DNA from: Romboutsia weinsteinii
GTDB taxonomy: Bacteria > Bacillota > Clostridia > Peptostreptococcales > Peptostreptococcaceae
NCBI RefSeq assembly: GCF_002250835.2
Contig: NZ_NOJY02000006.1
Span: 62,001-126,000, forward strand
DNA length: 64,000 nucleotides
Reading direction: 5' to 3'
The notes below the pieces were generated by a model. That model searched no databases. It was not told the origin of the DNA and worked only from the letters and a program-made list of their open reading frames with translations. The position numbers and the translations under genes are program-made. Below are positions 54,076 to 63,859 of this stretch, in pieces (positions within the stretch are counted from its first letter, which is position 1; every line of letters begins with the position of its first letter).

Positions 54076-54107
54076 AAAATACCACTAAATTTCTTTATGG
54101 TATTTAA
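54076..54107 (-). promoter_or_regulatory. Hairpin with U-tract in asnB leader
   Basis: Minus strand: AAATACCA pairs with TGGTATTT around a 13-nt loop, followed by TTTAATAATTAAG, between the asnB promoter and its start. It has the form of a leader terminator or attenuator, but no T-box, RAT or leader peptide is evident. Confidence 0.45.
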
Positions 54108-54228
54108 ATATTCAAAACATATTTAAATCTTTAACTATTTTATTATAGCATGAAATTTAGATTTTCTACACCTTGTTATAAAATTGTAATCTTTTCGATA
54201 TTTTTTGCAATTTCTTGTCGATATTAAC

Positions 54229-54262
54229 AAAAATACCAACCCGTATTAGAGTTGGTATTTTT
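54229..54262 (-). terminator. Terminator of ptsG
   Basis: A perfect 12-bp stem, AAAAATACCAAC/GTTGGTATTTTT, with a 10-nt loop and a TTTTTGTTAAT tail on the minus strand lies a few bases after the ptsG stop. Confidence 0.9.
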
Positions 54263-54265
54263 GTA

Positions 54266-56314
54266 TTATTTACTTACTATACTTATTCTATTTTCTTCTT
54301 TAGCTTTTACTGCACCTGTTTTAATATTAACAGCTTCATGTTCACCTAAGTTAGTGAATATTACCGGACTTATTGTTGATGTAGCATTTTTTTCAATATA
54401 ATTTATATCCATATCAACTAACTTATCTCCAGCTTTAACTTTTTGTCCAACTTCTACAAACATATCAAATCCATTACCATCTAACTTAACAGTTTCTATA
54501 CCTAAATGTATAAGTACCTCTCTACCGTCTGTAGATTCTATTATTATAGCATGCTTAGTTGGGAATATTACTCCTATAGTACCATCTACTGGAGAATATA
54601 TTCTCCCATCATGAGATTTTATCGCAAATCCATCTCCCATTAATTTACTTGAAAAAACTTCATCCGGCACTTGGGATAAGTCTAATATCTCACCATTAGT
54701 TAATGAAATTATCTTGTCATCAGTAAATGTAGATGTTTCTTGTTTTGAATCAGCCTTTATTTCAGATTTAATTTCTTCTTTAATTACTTTTTTAGCTACA
54801 ACTTTACCTGCTATAATTTCATTTATTTCAGATTTCAGAGTATCAGATTTAGGTCCAAATATAGCTTGTATATTATTTCCTACAACCATCACACCTGCTG
54901 CTCCTAATGCTTTTAATTCATTTTTATCTACCTTATCTATGTCTTCAACTTGTACTCTAAGTCTAGTTATACAAGCATCCAGACTCTTTAAGTTTTCTTT
55001 ATTTCCTAAGGCCTCAAGTATTCCAAATGCTAGCTCACTATTTCCTAATACTGAGTTAGTAATTTCACTACCCTCTTCTTCATCTTCTCTACCAGGAGTC
55101 TTTAGGTTGAACTTTCTTATCATAAATCTAAATCCGAAGTAGTAGATTGCTGCAAATACAAGTCCAACAACTATTGCTAGATACCATGGTGTTCTATTTG
55201 GTATTACTCCAAATAGTATGAAATCTATCAGTCCTCCAGAGAATGTAAGACCTATTTTAACATTTAATATCTGCATCATCATAAATGATAAACCTGCAAA
55301 TACACAGTGTACAGCAAATAATACTGGTGCCACAAATAAAAATGCAAATTCTATTGGCTCAGTTATACCTGTTAAGAATGATGTTAATGCTGCTGATGCC
55401 ATTATACCTGCAACATACTTTTTCTTCTCAGGCTTTGATTCGTGTACCATAGCAAGTGCCGCTGCCGGAAGACCAAACATCATGAATGGGAATTTACCAG
55501 TCATAAATGTACCAGCTGTAAATGCTACACCATCTTTAAGTTGTGCAAACCATATACTTTGATCACCCATTACAAGGTCTCCAGCATTATTTACATATTC
55601 ACCAAATTGATACCAGAATGGATTATAAAATGCATGATGTAAACCAAATGGTATTAGCGCTCTTTCTATTAATCCAAACAAGAATGCTGCAACTGTTAAG
55701 TTAGCATCTATAACTACTTTAGAGAAATCAAATAAAGCCTGTTGTATAGGAGGCCATATAAACGTTAATAAAATACCTAGTAATAATGCCACGGTTGCTG
55801 TTGCTATTGGCACAAATCTCTTACCTGCAAAGAATCCTAAGTACTGAGGTAGCTCAATTTTATAGAATTTCTTATAAAGATTTGCTGCTATTATACCTAT
55901 GATAATCCCACCAAATACTCCAGTTTGAATCGATGGTATCCCAACTACACTTGCATACATTGGGCTGTTTGTCATCTCAGGTGTTACTCCACCCATAATC
56001 CCCATAGCCTTATTCATTACAAGGAAACCAACTATAGCTGCAAGACCTGCAACACCTTCACCTTCAGTTAAACCAACTGCTACACCAACTGCAAATAATA
56101 ACGGTAAGTTATCAAATATAATTTGACCACAACCTTCCATTATACTAGCAATTAATGGCAGTATTCCACTTGCTAGACCTGGAAGTTGAGCTAGAAGTGC
56201 CTCACTTCCTAATGCATTACCTATCCCTAAAAGTAAACCCGCTGCTGGAAGTATAGCAACTGGTAACATTAGTGATTTTCCTATTTTTTGTAAAACACCA
56301 AATAGTTTTTTCAT
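54266..56314 (-). CDS. ptsG: Glucose-specific PTS EIICBA
   Basis: The 682-residue fused permease has EIIC (1 to about 410; [18 protein letters not shown] sugar region, [15 protein letters not shown]), EIIB (Cys in [15 protein letters not shown]) and EIIA ([19 protein letters not shown] and [15 protein letters not shown] with its active His). The domain order and sequence match Bacillus PtsG. I chose the ATG at 56314 behind AAAGGAG; the longer frame runs into the leader terminator. It follows the glcT-like gene and has its own RAT, so GlcT should control it through glucose flux. Confidence 0.94.
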   Translation of the reverse strand: MKKLFGVLQKIGKSLMLPVAILPAAGLLLGIGNALGSEALLAQLPGLASGILPLIASIMEGCGQIIFDNLPLLFAVGVAVGLTEGEGVAGLAAIVGFLVMNKAMGIMGGVTPEMTNSPMYASVVGIPSIQTGVFGGIIIGIIAANLYKKFYKIELPQYLGFFAGKRFVPIATATVALLLGILLTFIWPPIQQALFDFSKVVIDANLTVAAFLFGLIERALIPFGLHHAFYNPFWYQFGEYVNNAGDLVMGDQSIWFAQLKDGVAFTAGTFMTGKFPFMMFGLPAAALAMVHESKPEKKKYVAGIMASAALTSFLTGITEPIEFAFLFVAPVLFAVHCVFAGLSFMMMQILNVKIGLTFSGGLIDFILFGVIPNRTPWYLAIVVGLVFAAIYYFGFRFMIRKFNLKTPGREDEEEGSEITNSVLGNSELAFGILEALGNKENLKSLDACITRLRVQVEDIDKVDKNELKALGAAGVMVVGNNIQAIFGPKSDTLKSEINEIIAGKVVAKKVIKEEIKSEIKADSKQETSTFTDDKIISLTNGEILDLSQVPDEVFSSKLMGDGFAIKSHDGRIYSPVDGTIGVIFPTKHAIIIESTDGREVLIHLGIETVKLDGNGFDMFVEVGQKVKAGDKLVDMDINYIEKNATSTISPVIFTNLGEHEAVNIKTGAVKAKEENRISIVSK

Positions 56315-56360
56315 ACCTTTTTCTCCTTTTAAATTTAATTTTATAATTTCTTTATATGAA

Positions 56361-56504
56361 AAAAGACTCAAATCTATAAAATAATATACTAAATAAAGGT
56401 TTTGCAAAAATTACAGATATTATTAATATAACTGCAATTATTATCAATCCTATTTAATATATTTTTATAGATCTAAGTCTCGCCTGCATAACCAGTAACA
56501 ATCT
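56361..56504 (-). promoter_or_regulatory. RAT and long-loop terminator before ptsG
   Basis: A 29-nt RAT (56476-56504, containing ATTGTTACTGGTTATGCAGG) leads into a terminator arm AGACTTAGATCTATAAAA whose partner (about 56362-56385, then TTTTTTC) is some 75 nt downstream. This large loop is unusual for RAT leaders. Confidence 0.85.
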
Positions 56505-56569
56505 TATCTCTAAAAACTTACTATGAGCATTTAGAATGCATATTCGTTTTAAATTGTTAATATGTAATT

Positions 56570-57415
56570 TTATTTAAAGTTTATAACCGATATTACCCTG
56601 TTAATATGCAATGTAAGATATAGTAATTCATCTTCTGTAACATGGTAATTATATGTTTTTTCTATAAATTGCTTAATCTTACATGAGCATTTATAGTGAT
56701 CTTCATATTTTATTTTTACTATTTCTATTAAATCATTTTTCTTATCCTCTGCTTCTTCTTTTTTTACAAGTCTTTTAGCAAAGAACTTTAAATGAGTAAT
56801 TAACCTATCGTAGTTGATATCATCTTGCTTAAAATTCACTGAAAAATAATATCTAATTATATCTAACACTTCTTTAACTATCTTTGTCATTAAAAATGAA
56901 TCTTTAGTATCTTCTCGATAATTAGCATTTACTATATGCATAGCTATAAATCCAGCTTCATCTTCAGGAAAATCAATATCAAATTCATCATTTATATAAT
57001 CCAGCGCCCATTTTCCAATCTCAAATTCTTTCTTGTGAATTCTTCTTATTTCATAAAGTAGATCATTTTTTATGCTTATATTTTCTTTTTGCCTTTTAAG
57101 TGCAAATGCTATATGGTCTGTTAAAGATACATATATATATTCATAAAGCTCAGTTCCTAATTTTTTTTCAGCATACTCTATAATATGAGAACTCGCATTA
57201 AATATACTTTCATCTATTTGACTTGCTAATTTTCCAATTTTATTTCTGAAACCTTCATCTTGAGTAACAAACTTCTTTTCTATCTTACTTTCATCTACTT
57301 GTTGACCTGGTTTTTTCTTAAATCCAATTCCACATCCAGTGAGTATTAATTCTTTCTGACTATCCTCATCTAAAGCTAGTACAACATTATTATTATAAAT
57401 TCTTTCAATGATCAT
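56570..57415 (-). CDS. glcT: GlcT-type PTS transcription antiterminator
   Basis: The 281-residue protein has a CAT RNA-binding domain (IIERIYNNNVVLALDED, GCGIGFKKKPGQQVDE) and two PRDs (SLTDHIAFALKRQ, AMHIVNANY, LITHLKFFAKRL, YLTLHINRV) with conserved histidines. Upstream of ptsG in the same direction, it matches the glcT-ptsG pair of Bacillus. It is preceded by its own RAT-terminator, which is less usual and implies positive feedback. It is a paralogue of the antiterminator at 5892. Confidence 0.92.
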   Translation of the reverse strand: MIIERIYNNNVVLALDEDSQKELILTGCGIGFKKKPGQQVDESKIEKKFVTQDEGFRNKIGKLASQIDESIFNASSHIIEYAEKKLGTELYEYIYVSLTDHIAFALKRQKENISIKNDLLYEIRRIHKKEFEIGKWALDYINDEFDIDFPEDEAGFIAMHIVNANYREDTKDSFLMTKIVKEVLDIIRYYFSVNFKQDDINYDRLITHLKFFAKRLVKKEEAEDKKNDLIEIVKIKYEDHYKCSCKIKQFIEKTYNYHVTEDELLYLTLHINRVISVINFK

Positions 57416-57454
57416 AGCTAATGCTCACCCCCCCATGATATACTTTAGCAAATA

Positions 57455-57529
57455 AAAAACACCTAAATCAAGATACAACGCTTCCGTCTATCTCAACTTA
57501 GGTATTGCCTGCATTATCAGTAACAATCC
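57455..57529 (-). promoter_or_regulatory. RAT / terminator leader of glcT
   Basis: A 29-nt RAT (57501-57529, containing ATTGTTACTGATAATGCAGG) overlaps a 15-bp terminator stem with several G-U pairs (arms 57489-57503 and 57461-57475) followed by TTTTTTATT. It differs from the RAT at 6847-6875 at only two of 29 positions. Confidence 0.9.
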
Positions 57530-57551
57530 GATCTATTAAACTATATACTTA

Positions 57552-57580
57552 ATTTTATTATAATCTTTTACGTGTGTCAA
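57552..57580 (-). promoter_or_regulatory. glcT promoter
   Basis: Minus strand: -35 TTGACA (57575-57580), 17-bp spacer, -10 TAAAAT (57552-57557), about 25 bp upstream of the RAT. Confidence 0.7.
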
Positions 57581-57626
57581 GGAGATTTTGAAAGCTTTTT
57601 CCCAGAAAATTCTTATTAATAAAAAA

Positions 57627-57660
57627 CTAGGTAAAATAATAAAAATATTATCTTACCTAG
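57627..57660 (-). terminator. Terminator of the EAL-domain gene
   Basis: The stem CTAGGTAAAATAAT/ATTATCTTACCTAG with one mismatch and a TTTTTTATT tail on the minus strand lies just after the EAL-gene stop. Confidence 0.85.
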
Positions 57661-57673
57661 ACATTTTAGTTTA

Positions 57674-59893
57674 TTATTTATTTTTTATCATATGCTCAAA
57701 CTCCAAGCTATCTACAGGCCTTGCAAAAACAAATCCTTGTATAATATCACACTTCGTATGCTTTAATATTTGTACTTGTTCAAGATTCTCTACACCCTCA
57801 CATACAACTTCTAATCCAAGTTTTTTTGATAGCTCAATTATAGTAGCTACCATTTCTTTACTCTTCAAATCATTTTCTATATCTGATACAAGAGTTCTAT
57901 CTATTTTTAAAATATCAATGTCTACTAACTTTAAATTACTAAGAGTAGAATTACCCGTTCCAAAATCATCCATAGATATTGCTATGCCTAGGGATTTTAT
58001 ATCTTTAATCTTTCTATTTATAAAATCTACATCATTAAGTGCAGTAGTTTCCGTGATTTCAATTTCTATTAATTTAGAATCTACACCATACTTCTCAACT
58101 GTGTTTTGTAAAAACTGTCTTAAATCAGGTTGATATAGTTCTACTCTGGATAAGTTTATAGATATCGGAACTAAATCATAACTATTATGCTTCCACTCAC
58201 TTAATTTCTTACAGACATGTTCAAATACCCATCTTCCAATTAAGTTAATATCTCCGCTCTTTTCAGCTATAGGTATAAACTTACATGGGCTTATCATTCC
58301 CATATCAGTGTGATTCCACCTAATTAGAGCTTCTGCTCCAACTATTTTACTTCCATCAATATTAAACTTTGCCTGATAATACACTGAGAACTCATTGTTT
58401 TTAATACCTGTAGCTATATCCTGTTCTATCTTTATTAGGCTATGATGACATTGCTTTAGCTCCGTATCAAAAACATAGTAATTTTGATTTTGAATTATTT
58501 TTGCTTTTGTCCTTGCTAAGTTTGCATTATCAATAAATCTTTTAATATCTATATTTTCATCTTCAATAAAATAAATACCTATAGATGCTTTTATATTAAT
58601 TTTCTTATCCTCAAACTCAACATTAGCTATCTCATTATTAATAAGCTTTACTATCCTTAATATATCTTTTTCATCATTATCTAAGCATAGCATTATTCCA
58701 AATAAGTCATTTGAAAACTTTCCATAGACTGTATTTTCTCCCATATGATTCCTTATATTATCTGCTATTGCCTTTAATATTTCATCTCCAGTATGGTATC
58801 CATGTACATCATTGATTATTTTAAATCTATCTATATCAAAACTTATAATTGCATATTTAGATATATTACTTCTTATAATAAAATCTTTAGCTTCTATTAA
58901 AAATCGCTTATAGTTATTTATTCCCGTTAAATGGTCTTCAAATGCCAATTTTTCTAGCTTTCTTTGGTTAATTTTTTTTATCCTAGATATGTATAAATGT
59001 ATAATTACTCCTATCGATATAACCAGTATTATTGATATTTTAATAATCTTATCTATATTATTTGCATTGTATAAAAAATCTTTAGCGGGAATAGATGTGA
59101 CAACATACCATCCCTTGCTTGTTTTTATTCTACTGTAACCTACATATCTATACTCATTATCAATGTAGATTTTTTCTAATCCATGATCTGCATATCTTTT
59201 TATATCATCTTTTATTCTTTTATTGCTAGGATCACCTGATGATGTTACTTTTAATAAATTTTTATTCATAATGTCTTCGTCATAAGATAGAATTACATTA
59301 CCCTCATTATCAATTATAACTAAATTTCCTCTATCACTATATATTTCTAAGTTAATTTTATTAGTTATATCTTCTATAGTGTTACTTCCAAATACCATAC
59401 CTATAATATTTTCTTCTTGGTATAATGGTTTCGAGTATGTTATATAATGTAATCCATCTACATCACTTTTTACAGGTTTTGATACATATGTTTTTCCTAA
59501 GATAGCATTTTTAAAGTACTCTTCATTTGATACATTATTAGTACTATTTTTAGATAATACTTGCCCCTGCTTATTTACAAAATGTATATTCTTAACCAAA
59601 CTATTTTTATTGTCTAACTGTTTTTCTATTATACTATGTATTTTTTCTTTATTTCTATTATTGTACACGCTTATATAGTTTGATAATATTTCTATTTCGC
59701 CTAAGCTATTTTCAATACTTTTATCTATGTTTTCAGATATATATGACGTTATTTGAGTAATATTTTGCATTGTTTGCTGAGATAAAGTCCCCTTTATCTC
59801 TATAAAAAATATTGCTCCTATTAAACTCAGAATAAAAACTATCACTGTTGCCTGTACTACTAGTTTATATTTAAATACATGTTTTGATGTCAT
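57674..59893 (-). CDS. Cache-GGDEF(degenerate)-EAL c-di-GMP phosphodiesterase
   Basis: The 739-residue membrane protein has a TM helix at about 10-30, an extracytoplasmic double Cache domain (about 35-275), TM2 at about 280-303, then GGDEF and EAL. The GGDEF site reads FSNDLF instead of GGDEF, so no cyclase activity is expected. EAL keeps AEALIRWNH, INLSRVE, IEITETTAL, DDFGTGNSTL, LKIDRTLV, CEGVEN and QGFVFARP, so hydrolysis of c-di-GMP is likely. It probably senses a small extracellular ligand. It is a single gene; iterons lie upstream. Confidence 0.93.
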   Translation of the reverse strand: MTSKHVFKYKLVVQATVIVFILSLIGAIFFIEIKGTLSQQTMQNITQITSYISENIDKSIENSLGEIEILSNYISVYNNRNKEKIHSIIEKQLDNKNSLVKNIHFVNKQGQVLSKNSTNNVSNEEYFKNAILGKTYVSKPVKSDVDGLHYITYSKPLYQEENIIGMVFGSNTIEDITNKINLEIYSDRGNLVIIDNEGNVILSYDEDIMNKNLLKVTSSGDPSNKRIKDDIKRYADHGLEKIYIDNEYRYVGYSRIKTSKGWYVVTSIPAKDFLYNANNIDKIIKISIILVISIGVIIHLYISRIKKINQRKLEKLAFEDHLTGINNYKRFLIEAKDFIIRSNISKYAIISFDIDRFKIINDVHGYHTGDEILKAIADNIRNHMGENTVYGKFSNDLFGIMLCLDNDEKDILRIVKLINNEIANVEFEDKKINIKASIGIYFIEDENIDIKRFIDNANLARTKAKIIQNQNYYVFDTELKQCHHSLIKIEQDIATGIKNNEFSVYYQAKFNIDGSKIVGAEALIRWNHTDMGMISPCKFIPIAEKSGDINLIGRWVFEHVCKKLSEWKHNSYDLVPISINLSRVELYQPDLRQFLQNTVEKYGVDSKLIEIEITETTALNDVDFINRKIKDIKSLGIAISMDDFGTGNSTLSNLKLVDIDILKIDRTLVSDIENDLKSKEMVATIIELSKKLGLEVVCEGVENLEQVQILKHTKCDIIQGFVFARPVDSLEFEHMIKNK

Positions 59894-60069
59894 TTAACTC
59901 TCCCCTACTAGTTTACTAATTATGTTCTAACATCTATATATAAAACCTTAATTTGATAACTTAGTATTACATTTCAGTTTAAATTATCTACCTATATCCT
60001 CAGATGTTATAGTTTATTACCTATTAATAATATATCACAATTTTTACCAAAATACTTTTCATTTATAAG

Positions 60070-60122
60070 CATTTGTTAAGATTCAATAAACATTTGTTAA
60101 GATTCAATAAACATTTGTTAAG
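60070..60122. repeat. Three 21-bp iterons upstream of the EAL gene
   Basis: CATTTGTTAAGATTCAATAA plus one A occurs twice exactly in tandem (60070-60090, 60091-60111), and the first 11 bases recur at 60112-60122. The 21-bp period places them on one face of the helix. They lie about 180 bp upstream of the EAL gene and downstream of nifJ. The remaining parts of the 59894-60240 gap show only the nifJ terminator. Confidence 0.8.
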
Positions 60123-60194
60123 TTTTTTAATTAAGTAACTTATCGTCAAATCATTCAAACTAGCCATTTCAAAACAATATTTACCTTATATCAA

Positions 60195-60221
60195 AAAAAG
60201 GGATGCTTATGCATCCCTTTT
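60195..60221 (-). terminator. Terminator of nifJ
   Basis: The stem AAAAGGGATGC/GCATCCCTTTT with a 4-nt loop and a TTTTTTTGATA tail on the minus strand lies about 20 bp after the nifJ stop. Confidence 0.9.
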
Positions 60222-60240
60222 CATATATATCTATTTAATA

Positions 60241-63200
60241 TTATTGTAATACTAAAGTATCTACTTCAGCTAATCTCTTATAGCTTAGGTATCTATCATT
60301 AGCATCTTCCTCAGCCTTAGTGAATAACTCTTCAGCTACGTCTGGGAATTGCTTAGCTATTGCAGAGTATCTTACTTGTTTAGTTAAGAATTCTCTGAAG
60401 CTTTGAGTTGGTGCTTTAGAATCTAATGTAAATGGATTCTTACCTTGAGCTTTTAACTCTGGGTTGTGTCTATATAAATGCCAGTATCCAGCTTTAACAG
60501 CTTGATCTTCATTAGCTACACTACGTCCCATACCTTCTTTTAATCCGTGAGATATACATGGAGAGTAAGCTATTATTAATGATGGTCCATCAAACTTTTC
60601 AGCTTCTACTACAGCCTTCATGAATTGGTTCTTATCAGCACCCATAGCAACTTGAGCTACGTATACATTTCCATAAGACATAGCCATCATACCTAAATCT
60701 TTCTTTCTAGTTCTCTTACCTGCAGCAGCGAACTTAGCCATTGCAGCAACTGGAGTAGATTTAGATGCTTGACCTCCTGTATTTGAGTAGATCTCAGTAT
60801 CAAATACAAGTACGTTTACATTTTCTCCTGATCCTAAAACGTGGTCTAATCCACCGTAACCGATGTCATATGCCCAACCGTCTCCACCAAGGATCCATTG
60901 AGATCTATTAACTAGATAATCTTTTCTTTCATCTATTTCAGCTACTAATGTTTTTATAGCTTCATCTTCTATATTGTGAGCGTTAGCTAATACAACTTCA
61001 ACTTTAGCACTTGCAACTTTAGAAGCATCTCCACCTTCTTTAGCATCTAACCAAGCAGTAAATGCTTCTCTAGATTCATCACAAATGTTCATAGTTAATA
61101 ACTCTTCCATATTTTGAGCTATTTTTGCTCTTAATTGCTTAACAGCTATATACATACCATATCCGAATTCAGCATTGTCTTCGAATAATGAGTTTGCCCA
61201 AGCTGGACCTTTACCTTCATGGTTAGTTGTGTATGGAGCTGATGGATAAGAACCACCCCAGATTGAAGAACATCCAGTAGCATTCGCTATCATCATTCTA
61301 TCTCCGAATAATTGAGTAATATTTTTGATATATGCAGTTTCACCACATCCAGCACAAGCACCTGAGAACTCATGTAATGGTTGTCTAAATTGACTTCCTT
61401 TAACTGTTGTAGGAGCCATAACATCTCCTTTAGGAGCAACCTTCTCTGTATCTGCTGCGAATGCCCAGTTATCAACTTCTACATCTTGAGTACCAAGAGG
61501 CTTCATAACTAAAGCTTTTTCTTTAGCTGGACATATGTCAGCACAGTTTCCACATCCTGTACAGTCAAGTGGACTTACTTGTATTCTATATTGTAATCCT
61601 TCTAATCCTTTACCCATAGCTTTCTTAGTGTTGAATGCTTCTGGTGCATTGTTTGCTTCTTCTTCACTAACAAGTACTGGTCTTATACAAGAATGAGGAC
61701 ATATGAATGAACATTGGTTACATTGGATACAGTTTTCTAATACCCATTCTGGAACATTTACTGCTATACCACGTTTTTCGTAAGCAGCTGTACCATGAGG
61801 CATAGTACCATCTTCTAATCCCATAAATGTACTTATTGGTAAGCTATTACCTTCTTGTGCAGTTATTGGTCTTAGTATGTTTTTGATGAAGTCTGGTTCA
61901 TCAGTTTGGTGTTCATGTTCTGTAGTTGCTCCTGACCAAGATGCTGGAACTTCTACTGATACTAATGAGTCTATTCCCTTTTCAACAGCTTGATAGTTCA
62001 TATTTACTATCTTTTCACCTTTTTTACCGTAAGCTTTGTTTATAGAATCTTTTAAGTATTCTACAGCTTGCTCTACTGGTATTATGTTAGCTAACTTAAA
62101 GAATGCAGATTGCATTATCATGTTTATTCTGTTTCCAAGTCCTATTTCAGAAGCTATCTTAGTAGCATTTACAGTGTAGAACTTAACATCATTGTTAGCT
62201 ATAAATTGCTTTAACTTAGGAGGTAAGTTTTCCTCTAAACCTTGAGCATCCCATATAGTATTAAGTACGAATGTACCACCTTTCTTAAGTCCTTTTAATA
62301 AATCATATTGATGAACATAAGATTGGTTGTGACAAGCTATATAGTCAGCTTCATCTATTAAGTAAGTAGCTCTTATTGGCTCGTCTCCGAATCTTAAGTG
62401 AGACATAGTTACCCCACCAGATTTCTTAGAGTCATAGTCAAAGTAAGCTTGAACATATTTCTCTGTATGATCTCCTATGATTTTAACAGCTTGCTTGTTA
62501 GCTCCAACTGTACCGTCAGATCCTAATCCCCAGAACTTACATCTTACTGTTCCTGGTGCAGATACTTTTAATGTATCATTGTATTTTAATGAAGTATGAG
62601 TTACGTCATCTTCTATACCAACTGTAAATCTGTTTTTAGGATTTTCAGAAACTAAGTTGTCAAGTACAGCTTTTATTTCTGTTGGAGTAGTATCTTTTGA
62701 TCCTAATCCGTATCTTCCACCTATTATCATTGGTGTTTTTTCTTCATCATAGAATGCAGAACGTACATCTAAGTATAATGGCTCACCATTAGCACCTGGT
62801 TCTTTTGTTCTATCAAGTACGCATATTCTTTCAGCTGTTGCTGGTATTGCTTTTAATAAATGTTCATTTGAGAATGGTCTGTATAAGTGAACTTTAACTA
62901 AACCATATTTCTCTCCTTTAGCATTTAAAGCATCTATTGTTTCTTCTATAGTCTCAGTTACAGATCCCATAGCTATTAATACATACTTAGCATCTTCTGC
63001 TCCGTAGTAATCAAATAATCCATGGTGTCTTCCTGTTAATTCTCCCATTTTGTTCATGTATTTTTCAACTATTCCTACGATATCATCATAGTATTTGTTT
63101 GAAGCTTCTCTAGTTTGGAAGTATACATCTGGGTTTTGTGCAGTACCTCTAGTTACTGGGTGGTTTGGAGATAATGCTCTATTTCTGAATTCTTTTACAG

Positions 63201-63795
63201 CATCCATGTTTAATAGACTTGCATAATCTTCATTTTCTAATAATTCAACTTTTTGTATTTCGTGAGATGTTCTAAATCCATCGAAGAAGTTTATAAATGG
63301 TAATCTACCTTCTATTGCAGCTAAATGCGCAACAGGAGATATATCAGCAACTTCTTGAACAGATCCTGATGCTAACATTACACATCCAGTTTGTCTAGCT
63401 GCCATAACGTCTTGGTGATCTCCGAATATTGATAAAGCTTGTGCAGCTAAAGCACGCGCACTTACGTGGAATACTCCTGGTAATAATTCACCTGCTGTTT
63501 TGTACATGTTTGGTATCATTAATAATAAACCTTGTGATGCAGTGAATGTAGTAGTTAAAGCTCCTGCTTGTAAAGAACCGTGGAATGTTCCTGCCGCTCC
63601 TGCTTCTGATTGCATTTCTACAACACTAACTTGTTGTCCAAATATGTTTTTTCTTCCTTGAGCAGCCCATTCATCCACTACTTCAGCCATTGTTGAAGAT
63701 GGAGTTATTGGGAATATAGCAGCTACGTCTGTAAATGCATACGAAACGTGTGCAGCAGCTGTATTTCCGTCAAGTGTTTTCATAAATTTAGCCAT
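60241..63795 (-). CDS. nifJ: Pyruvate:ferredoxin (flavodoxin) oxidoreductase
   Basis: The single-chain 1184-residue PFOR converts pyruvate and CoA to acetyl-CoA, CO2 and reduced ferredoxin, the central step of clostridial fermentation. Domains: N-terminal pyrimidine-binding region (FPITPSSTMAEVVDEWA), CoA and gamma regions, two 4Fe-4S motifs (CIQCNQCSFICPHSC, CTGCGNCADICPA), then the third-cluster motif CAGCGETAY and the TPP site GDGWAYDIGYGGLDH with SNTGGQASKSTP. It is full length and intact. AGGAGG precedes the ATG. A GTGTGT...ACACAC inverted repeat lies 65-83 bp upstream. Confidence 0.98.
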   Translation of the reverse strand: MAKFMKTLDGNTAAAHVSYAFTDVAAIFPITPSSTMAEVVDEWAAQGRKNIFGQQVSVVEMQSEAGAAGTFHGSLQAGALTTTFTASQGLLLMIPNMYKTAGELLPGVFHVSARALAAQALSIFGDHQDVMAARQTGCVMLASGSVQEVADISPVAHLAAIEGRLPFINFFDGFRTSHEIQKVELLENEDYASLLNMDAVKEFRNRALSPNHPVTRGTAQNPDVYFQTREASNKYYDDIVGIVEKYMNKMGELTGRHHGLFDYYGAEDAKYVLIAMGSVTETIEETIDALNAKGEKYGLVKVHLYRPFSNEHLLKAIPATAERICVLDRTKEPGANGEPLYLDVRSAFYDEEKTPMIIGGRYGLGSKDTTPTEIKAVLDNLVSENPKNRFTVGIEDDVTHTSLKYNDTLKVSAPGTVRCKFWGLGSDGTVGANKQAVKIIGDHTEKYVQAYFDYDSKKSGGVTMSHLRFGDEPIRATYLIDEADYIACHNQSYVHQYDLLKGLKKGGTFVLNTIWDAQGLEENLPPKLKQFIANNDVKFYTVNATKIASEIGLGNRINMIMQSAFFKLANIIPVEQAVEYLKDSINKAYGKKGEKIVNMNYQAVEKGIDSLVSVEVPASWSGATTEHEHQTDEPDFIKNILRPITAQEGNSLPISTFMGLEDGTMPHGTAAYEKRGIAVNVPEWVLENCIQCNQCSFICPHSCIRPVLVSEEEANNAPEAFNTKKAMGKGLEGLQYRIQVSPLDCTGCGNCADICPAKEKALVMKPLGTQDVEVDNWAFAADTEKVAPKGDVMAPTTVKGSQFRQPLHEFSGACAGCGETAYIKNITQLFGDRMMIANATGCSSIWGGSYPSAPYTTNHEGKGPAWANSLFEDNAEFGYGMYIAVKQLRAKIAQNMEELLTMNICDESREAFTAWLDAKEGGDASKVASAKVEVVLANAHNIEDEAIKTLVAEIDERKDYLVNRSQWILGGDGWAYDIGYGGLDHVLGSGENVNVLVFDTEIYSNTGGQASKSTPVAAMAKFAAAGKRTRKKDLGMMAMSYGNVYVAQVAMGADKNQFMKAVVEAEKFDGPSLIIAYSPCISHGLKEGMGRSVANEDQAVKAGYWHLYRHNPELKAQGKNPFTLDSKAPTQSFREFLTKQVRYSAIAKQFPDVAEELFTKAEEDANDRYLSYKRLAEVDTLVLQ

Positions 63796-63859
63796 AATTA
63801 TGTATCCTCCTTATATATTGCTCCAATCATACTGATTATCTAAAGTGCAATAAATATTT

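Noticed and set aside
54041-54150. T-box riboswitch before asnB
   Set aside because: The leader is under 100 nt, and neither the T-box consensus nor a specifier stem is present.
54714-55142. Plus-strand open frame inside ptsG
   Set aside because: Antisense shadow of the EIIB/EIIA coding region, without a ribosome site or promoter.
57588-58133. Plus-strand frame of 181 codons over the EAL gene
   Set aside because: It mirrors the EAL coding region and crosses the terminator; no start signals.
60070-60122. Rex operator reading of TTGTTAAG
   Set aside because: Rex sites are inverted repeats (TTGTTAA...TTAACAA). Here the element is only directly repeated.
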